NCBI GenBank assembly: GCA_021799915.1
Contig: JAJYZN010000036.1
Span: 1 to 17,730, forward strand
Length of the DNA stretch: 17,730 bases
Reading direction: 5' to 3'
DNA from: Actinomycetes bacterium
GTDB taxonomy: Bacteria > Actinomycetota > Acidimicrobiia > Acidimicrobiales > RAAP-2
Shown here: positions 13,236 to 17,730 of the stretch, one piece after another
Layout of the letters: every line of letters starts with the position of its first letter
How positions within the stretch are numbered: position 1 is the first letter of the stretch
Notes under the pieces: generated by a model
The model's database searches: none
The model's input: only the letters and a program-made list of their open reading frames with translations
Told to the model about the DNA's origin: nothing
Position numbers and translations under genes: made by a program

Positions 13236-14284
13236 CGTACGCTCACAGGGGTCTCGGTGGGAGCCGGTCCCACGCGCCCGCCGAGTGGGAACCAGCACGC
13301 ATAGGCGTGGCCTGGGGTCTCGGCTGCCACGAGCGGAGGTGCCTGCCGACGGCAGAGGTCTTGCGCGTAGCGACACCTCGGAGAGAACGAACACCCGCTT
13401 GGCAACGCGGCGAGATCAGGTGGTCGTCCGGCGATCGCCGCGAGGCGGGTATGGCTCGGGTTCGACAGTCGCGGGGTCGACCCCAGAAGTGCCTCGGTAT
13501 AGGGCATGGCCATCGAGGAGAAGAGCGCAGCCGTCGGTGCACGCTCGACGATCCGGCCGGCGTACATGACGATGATCTGGTCGGTCCGGGTCGCAACGAC
13601 TCCGAGATCGTGGGTGACGAGGATCATGGCCATGTTGCGCTCCTCTTGGAGCGACGCCAGCAAGTCCAGGATCTGCGCTTGGACCGTCACGTCCAGGCCG
13701 GTCGTCGGTTCGTCGGCGAGCAGCAGACGGGGGGAGCAGGCCAGGGCAATGGCGATCATGACCCGCTGCCGCATACCGCCGGAAAGCTCGCCAGGATGGC
13801 TCTTGAACCGCTCCTCGGGTGACGGGATGCCCACCTGAGTGAGAAGGGACAGGGCAATGGCGCGCGCTTCTGCGCGGTCGACGTCCAGGTGGAGCCTGAG
13901 CGACTCGGTGATCTGCCGACCGATGCGCATCACGGGATTGAGCGCCGTCATGGGATCCTGGAAGATCATCGCCATCCGGGCCCCCCAGAGCTTGCGAAGG
14001 ACCGCGTTGCTCGCGCCGAGGATCTCCTGACCTTCGAAGCGGACCGACCCCGAGTGCTCGATCCCTCCTCCCGAGAGCAGGCCCATGATCGTCCTGGCCA
14101 GCACCGTCTTGCCGGAGCCTGATTCGCCGACGACGCCGAGCGTCTGACCTTGCTCGAGTTGAAAGGAGACCTGGTCGACGGCCTGGAGGCGACCGCGCTG
14201 CGTGCTGAAGGAGGTGCAGAGCTCCCGGACGTCGAGAAGGGGCACGTCACCCTGGAGCGATGGGTCGGTCGGAAAGCTGCTCAC
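13232..14284 (-). CDS. Peptide ABC transporter ATP-binding protein (OppD/DppD type)
   Basis: The partner ATPase of the importer. The 350-residue product has Walker A GESGSGKT (53-60), Q-loop Gln109 ([10 protein letters not shown]), signature LSGGMRQR (167-174), Walker [13 protein letters not shown] (187-198) and switch His225. Cysteines 298, 304, 311 and 330 form the same C-terminal cluster as in its partner. The GTG start at 14284 overlaps the permease stop by 4 bp (GTGA). The frame is open to 14452, but the extra 56 residues overlap the permease gene and look unlike an ABC protein. The [19 protein letters not shown] segment is that of OppD/DppD, so its place before the F-type gene is the usual order. 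Confidence 0.94.
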   Translation of the reverse strand: MSSFPTDPSLQGDVPLLDVRELCTSFSTQRGRLQAVDQVSFQLEQGQTLGVVGESGSGKTVLARTIMGLLSGGGIEHSGSVRFEGQEILGASNAVLRKLWGARMAMIFQDPMTALNPVMRIGRQITESLRLHLDVDRAEARAIALSLLTQVGIPSPEERFKSHPGELSGGMRQRVMIAIALACSPRLLLADEPTTGLDVTVQAQILDLLASLQEERNMAMILVTHDLGVVATRTDQIIVMYAGRIVERAPTAALFSSMAMPYTEALLGSTPRLSNPSHTRLAAIAGRPPDLAALPSGCSFSPRCRYAQDLCRRQAPPLVAAETPGHAYACWFPLGGRVGPAPTETPVSVR

Positions 14285-15225
14285 AGCTTGATCTCGCTCA
14301 CGTCGAAGTGCTGCCGGAGGCGGTCGCCGACCAGGTTGAGCGAGATGAGGAACAAGAACATCGCCAGCGCCGGGAAGATCACGAGCCACGGGTTGCTCTG
14401 TCCGGGAATCGTGTTCAGCCCTGTTCGGCTCTGGTTGAGCATATTGCCCCATGAGGGTGTGGGGCCCGGGATGGACAGGCCGAGGAATGCGAGCGAGCCC
14501 TCCAGGACGATGACAGTCGCCACGCCGATGAGGCTGAACGAGACGACCGTCGGCAGGATGTTGGGCAGAAGCTCTCGGGTGAGGATCCTCCGGTTCGTCG
14601 CCCCCAGCGTTCTCGCTGCAGTGACGAAGTCCCTCGTCGCGTACGAAAGGGTGGAGGCTCGCACGATACGGAAGATCAAGGGCGCGCTCGCGACCCCGAT
14701 GATGAGGGTGATCTTCCAGAGCGACGCCTTCCAGAACGTGACGATCGCAATGACGGCCACCAACGCCGGGAAGGCGAGGAGCACGTACGAGACCGCATTT
14801 ACCACGACGTCGACCGCGCCCCGGTAGTAGGCGGCGACCATCCCGAGGGTACCGCCGGTGAGCAACCCGATGGCGATCGCGCCGAACCCCACCACGATCG
14901 ACACCCGAGAGCCGAAGATCACACGGCTGAAGATGTCACGGCCGAGCTGATCCGTGCCGAAGAAGTGGGCTGCGCTGGGGCCGGCGTTCACGGTGGCCGA
15001 CTGAAGATTGGGATCCTGCAGGGGGAGGACATTGGCGAAAATGGCGGCAAGAATGGTGAGGACGATCCAGCCCAGAGAGACCCAGAAGACCACGCCGAGG
15101 TGCCGTCGCGGCTCGCTGACCTCGGTGATTGCAGCAACCGCGGCACCGCCAAGCGCGTCGGCCGCTTCGGTCGACACCGGCGTCCGCGGATCGGGCGCTT
15201 CGACGGGAACGGCACGTTCAGTCAC
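14281..15225 (-). CDS. Peptide ABC transporter permease (OppC/DppC type)
   Basis: An inner-membrane subunit that forms the translocation path with the B-type permease. The 314 residues have a cytoplasmic N-terminal tail of about 42 residues and a first membrane span at 43-65. Next comes the family motif GTDQLGRDIFSRVIFGSRVS (90-109), then further spans near 110-132, 140-163, 171-187, 225-250 and 280-300. The EAA loop that contacts the ATPases is at 202-221 (AARTLGATNRRILTRELLPN). The GTG start at 15225 has GAGG about 8 nt upstream and overlaps the end of the B-type permease gene by 8 bp. DppC and OppC cannot be told apart from sequence alone. Confidence 0.94.
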   Translation of the reverse strand: MTERAVPVEAPDPRTPVSTEAADALGGAAVAAITEVSEPRRHLGVVFWVSLGWIVLTILAAIFANVLPLQDPNLQSATVNAGPSAAHFFGTDQLGRDIFSRVIFGSRVSIVVGFGAIAIGLLTGGTLGMVAAYYRGAVDVVVNAVSYVLLAFPALVAVIAIVTFWKASLWKITLIIGVASAPLIFRIVRASTLSYATRDFVTAARTLGATNRRILTRELLPNILPTVVSFSLIGVATVIVLEGSLAFLGLSIPGPTPSWGNMLNQSRTGLNTIPGQSNPWLVIFPALAMFLFLISLNLVGDRLRQHFDVSEIKL

Positions 15226-16165
15226 GGGAGATCCTCGGATCGACGATGGTGAAGAGAAAGTCGACGATGAAATTGAGTAGCACGACCGCGACGGCGACCA
15301 CCAGCACGATCCCCTGGACCGTCACGTAGTCGTCTTGGTTGATGGCAACCACGAGTGCATAGCCAAGGCCGGGAAGCTGCAGGAGGTACTCGACGACAAA
15401 TGCGCCTGCGATGAGGCTGCCGATGTTGATCCCGGCCGACGCCAGGAGGGACACCGACGATGGCCGCAGCGCGTGCCTGAGGAGGATCCTCCGGTCGGAA
15501 AGCCCCTTGGAGCGAGCCATGAGGATGAAGTCCTCCTGCAGGGTCGAGATCAAGTCGTTGCGGAGCAAGCGGTAGTAGATGACGATCGACCCCATGGCGA
15601 GGACCAGTGCTGGGAGGATCATGGTATGGAGGTTCGACCAGACGTTCTGGGTCAGCGGGACGTATGACGCCGGCCCGGGAAACACGTGGACCTCGACGGC
15701 AAGCAGCAGGACGAGGATCGGCGCCACGATGAACGGGGGCATCGCGAGCAATGCGAAGGTGCTGGCAGTCGAGTAGCGGTCGAAGCGGCCATTCGGCTTG
15801 CGCACTGCCGTGAGAGCCAGCGGGATTGCAATGGCAAAGGCCACGATCTGGGAGATCACCACCAGCTCCAGGTCGATGGGAAAGGCGTTGGCAATCGTGC
15901 TGACCACCGTCTCGTGGGTCACGAAGGACTGGCCCAGGTTGCCGCGCAGAACGTTCCCGAGCCAAACGAAATACTGCGTCCACAGAGGGCGGTTCAGTCC
16001 GAGTTGCTTGTCGATCACCGCGATGTTGTGTGCGGTGGCGTTCGGTCCGAGAATGGTGATGGCCGGGTTCCCCGGCAAAAGGTGCACGAGGAAGAAGGTG
16101 CCCAGCGACACGAAGAAGATGATGACGATGAAGGCAGCGGCTCGTTTGGCCAGGTACTTCGCCAA
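15218..16165 (-). CDS. Peptide ABC transporter permease (OppB/DppB type)
   Basis: The first permease of the importer. With the TTG start at 16165 it has 315 residues and six predicted spans at about 9-30, 100-122, 133-158, 181-200, 238-260 and 281-308. The N-terminal LAKYLAKRAAAF...HLLPGNPA block and the C-terminal VEYLLQLPGLGYALVVAI block are diagnostic for the DppB/OppB family. The EAA loop lies at 214-235 (LMARSKGLSDRRILLRHALRP). TTG is chosen because GGGGAGGGAGG precedes it by a few bases and family members begin at this point; the frame extends to 16231, but those residues are not family-like. No substrate-binding protein gene lies upstream, which is where the operon normally carries one. 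Confidence 0.93.
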   Translation of the reverse strand: MAKYLAKRAAAFIVIIFFVSLGTFFLVHLLPGNPAITILGPNATAHNIAVIDKQLGLNRPLWTQYFVWLGNVLRGNLGQSFVTHETVVSTIANAFPIDLELVVISQIVAFAIAIPLALTAVRKPNGRFDRYSTASTFALLAMPPFIVAPILVLLLAVEVHVFPGPASYVPLTQNVWSNLHTMILPALVLAMGSIVIYYRLLRNDLISTLQEDFILMARSKGLSDRRILLRHALRPSSVSLLASAGINIGSLIAGAFVVEYLLQLPGLGYALVVAINQDDYVTVQGIVLVVAVAVVLLNFIVDFLFTIVDPRISRD

Positions 16166-16343
16166 CTGCCCTCCCTCCCCTTGGTCGTGCGCTCCGGCGG
16201 GCTCCACCCGGCACGTCGCTCTCCCCACCACCGGGTCGGCGGGGCGGGCGCCATATTAGGCCGAACGCCCTGTGATGACGGATCACTGCACCATTGACCC
16301 GGTCGGCGGCGCGTACCATGCCTCTCCATGACCGGGCCGAGCC
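16166..16343. promoter_or_regulatory. Divergent promoter region between transporter and glycosyltransferase genes
   Basis: The 178-bp gap holds a good minus-strand -10 box TAATAT (16258-16253), with the transporter start about 88 nt downstream. Just upstream of it is a 15-bp inverted repeat GTGATGACGGATCAC (16272-16286), which could be an operator. On the plus strand TACCAT (16314-16319) is a -10 box for the glycosyltransferase side. No -35 is convincing on either strand. Confidence 0.45.
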
Positions 16344-16351
16344 GTGAGTGA
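16328..16351 (+). other. Possible 7-codon leaderless upstream ORF
   Basis: ATG at 16328 lies 8 nt after the TACCAT -10 box and opens a 7-codon frame (MTGPSRE) that ends with TGA at 16349-16351. It overlaps the GTG start at 16344 in another frame. It may be a real leader peptide coupling initiation at the GTG, or simply a chance ATG. Confidence 0.25.
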
Positions 16352-17730
16352 CCAGGTGCCCCGGACGCTTCCGGTGGCCGGCATCGAGCTCCCGCCGGCG
16401 GAGAATTGTGTGACCGGTACCGATGCCCGTTGCCCATGGCCGAGCGTTGTCAAGATCGCCATCGTCCTCGTCTTTTGCTGCGGACTTGCCCTGCGGTTCT
16501 GGACCCGCTCCGCGCTGTGGCTGGACGAGGCCCTCACCGTCGACATCGCCCGTCTCCCGGTCAGCGCAATTCCCTCCTACCTGAAGCGCGACGGATCCCC
16601 GCCGCTGTACTACGTGCTCCTCCACTACTGGATGGACGTCTTCGGCCAGTCGGACGTCGCCGTCCGGGCGCTCGCGGGGATCTTCTCGGTCGCCACCATG
16701 CCTGTCGCGTGGTCGGCTGCCAAGAGGCTCGCCGGGAGGGCCGGGGTGACCGACGGGGTCGCCACCATCGTGGCCTGGGTATCGGCACTGCTGCTCGCAA
16801 GCTCGCCGTTCGCTGTCTACTACGCGACCGAAGCCCGGATGTACTCCCTCGTCATGTTCCTCTCAGCCTGCGGGGTGCTCCTCGTCGCCCGCCTCGTGGA
16901 ACGCGTTCGCATGGCGGACGTCGTACTGCTCGCGGTGGTCGGTGCGGCGCTGCTCTACACCCAGTACTGGGCGCTCTACCTGATGGGGTCGTTCGGGATC
17001 TGGCTCTTATGGCACGCATTGCGCGGTGCACCCGAGCGACGCCGTGCGGCTCGCTGGATGCTCGCCGCGATGGTCGTGAGCGGGATCGCATTTCTCCCGT
17101 GGGTACCGACCTTTGTCTACCAGGCGCAGCACACCGGGACGCCGTGGGCCAAGCCTGCCAACTTCTCCGCGGTGATCGGGGCGATCACCGGCTTCACCGA
17201 CAACCAAGCGACGCTGTCGCATGCCGGATCCAACCAAGGCATCGTCCTGGCCGCCGGGTACTTCGTCCTTGGCGCTCTCGGGATCTTCGGGGCCGCCAGG
17301 AGCCGATGGTCGATCGAGCTGGACGTGAGGGGGAAACAGCCGGGCCGCACGATCGGGTTCGTCGTGGGAGTCACCTTGGTCGCCGCCGCAGCGGGCGGGA
17401 TCCTCTCATCCAGCGCCTTCTCTCCTCGCTACGCCTCCGTCGTGCTCGTGCTGGTGATCCTCCTCGTCGGCTTCGGGACGGTGTGCCTCGCCGACGCAAC
17501 GCTACGACTCGCGGTGGTGGCCGTGCTCGTGATCGCAGGGTTCGGTGTGGGTGTCGAGAACATCTGGACGCAGCGCACCCAGGCGCCCCAGGTCGCCGAG
17601 ATCCTGGCTGCCCGCGCCCACCGCGGCGACCTGGTGGTGCTGTGCCCCGATCAGCTCGGTCCTTCGGTCTACCGTTACTTCGACACCACACAGACCGATC
17701 GGTCGGGCCAGCACGGCCGCTTCGACATGG
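16344..17730 (+). CDS. GT-C type membrane glycosyltransferase (family 39-like), 3' part missing
   Basis: A polytopic membrane protein of the dolichyl/polyprenyl-phosphate-sugar-dependent mannosyltransferase class, which moves sugars onto proteins or lipids at the outer face of the membrane. The frame stays open from GTG 16344 to the right edge (462 codons). After a 34-residue N-terminal tail comes span 1 (35-53), then WLDEALTVDIARLP with the GT-C catalytic acidic pair Asp61-Glu62. The family-typical SPPLYYVLLHYWMDVFGQSDVAVRAL block follows (about 85-110), then many Ala/Val/Leu-rich spans. The start is uncertain: GTG 16344 is the first after the in-frame stop at 16329, and GTGs at 16356 and near 16410 are alternatives. 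The acceptor and sugar cannot be inferred. The soluble C-terminal part begins near residue 410 and is cut off. Confidence 0.82.
   Translation, partial: MSDQVPRTLPVAGIELPPAENCVTGTDARCPWPSVVKIAIVLVFCCGLALRFWTRSALWLDEALTVDIARLPVSAIPSYLKRDGSPPLYYVLLHYWMDVFGQSDVAVRALAGIFSVATMPVAWSAAKRLAGRAGVTDGVATIVAWVSALLLASSPFAVYYATEARMYSLVMFLSACGVLLVARLVERVRMADVVLLAVVGAALLYTQYWALYLMGSFGIWLLWHALRGAPERRRAARWMLAAMVVSGIAFLPWVPTFVYQAQHTGTPWAKPANFSAVIGAITGFTDNQATLSHAGSNQGIVLAAGYFVLGALGIFGAARSRWSIELDVRGKQPGRTIGFVVGVTLVAAAAGGILSSSAFSPRYASVVLVLVILLVGFGTVCLADATLRLAVVAVLVIAGFGVGVENIWTQRTQAPQVAEILAARAHRGDLVVLCPDQLGPSVYRYFDTTQTDRSGQHGRFDM

Noticed and set aside
13236..13394. N-terminal extension of the OppF-type ATPase (and likewise 14285-14452 for the OppD-type)
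   Set aside because: Each would overlap the preceding gene by over 150 bp with unrelated sequence, while 4-bp overlaps at the chosen starts fit the operon.
15222..16625. A 467-codon minus-strand frame over the OppB-type gene and the glycosyltransferase start
   Set aside because: The OppB-type frame and the opposing glycosyltransferase frame both show family motifs; this one shows none and is Arg/Pro-rich shadow sequence.

Overview
The window is a high-GC bacterial chromosome segment, most likely from an actinobacterium. The main reason is the gene order response regulator with ANTAR domain (pdtaR) - DNA polymerase I (polA) - ribosomal protein S1 (rpsA), which is the order seen around Rv1626-Rv1630 in Mycobacterium. 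The very GC-rich third positions, a PolA without a recognisable proofreading site, GTG and TTG starts, and several genes that appear to be transcribed leaderless from TANNNT -10 boxes fit this. Placement below the phylum (for example Acidimicrobiia) would be a guess. I see no insertion sequence, phage gene, CRISPR array or rRNA.

Layout. (1) Positions 1-573 hold the 3' part of trpA on the plus strand. (2) Positions 595-4230 hold a leftward fatty-acid synthesis operon in the order fabD-fabG-acpP-fabF. FabD carries an unusual C-terminal lipoyl/biotinyl-like domain. FabD/FabG and acpP/fabF overlap by a few bases, while fabG and acpP are separated by a structured 152-bp gap. (3) A divergent promoter region (4231-4412) leads rightward into a nitrilase-family amidohydrolase gene, which ends 2 bp from the 3' end of a leftward tRNA-Leu(CAA). 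(4) The tRNA and a rightward enolase-superfamily gene (o-succinylbenzoate synthase type, menC) share what looks like a bidirectional promoter with overlapping -10 boxes. (5) A small coiled-coil protein, pdtaR, polA and rpsA follow on the plus strand (6620-12085). (6) A leftward dipeptide/oligopeptide ABC transporter operon (permease B - permease C - ATPase D - ATPase F, 16165 down to 12120) converges on rpsA. No substrate-binding protein gene lies beside it. (7) From 16344 to the right edge runs the start of a GT-C type membrane glycosyltransferase, divergent from the transporter.

How the genes work together. FabD loads malonyl groups onto AcpP, FabF condenses, and FabG reduces the 3-ketoacyl-ACP; FabH, the dehydratase and the enoyl reductase must be encoded elsewhere. 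PdtaR, PolA and S1 are housekeeping or regulatory functions kept together by old synteny. The transporter should import short peptides or related solutes with a binding protein encoded elsewhere.

Most of the window is ordinary core genome. The points that most deserve a second look are the lysine-free lipoyl-like extension of FabD, a 33-bp stretch upstream of acpP that matches the 3' third of the tRNA-Leu in the same window, the overlapping divergent -10 boxes, the recurrent leaderless promoters, and the stem-loops between polA and rpsA.
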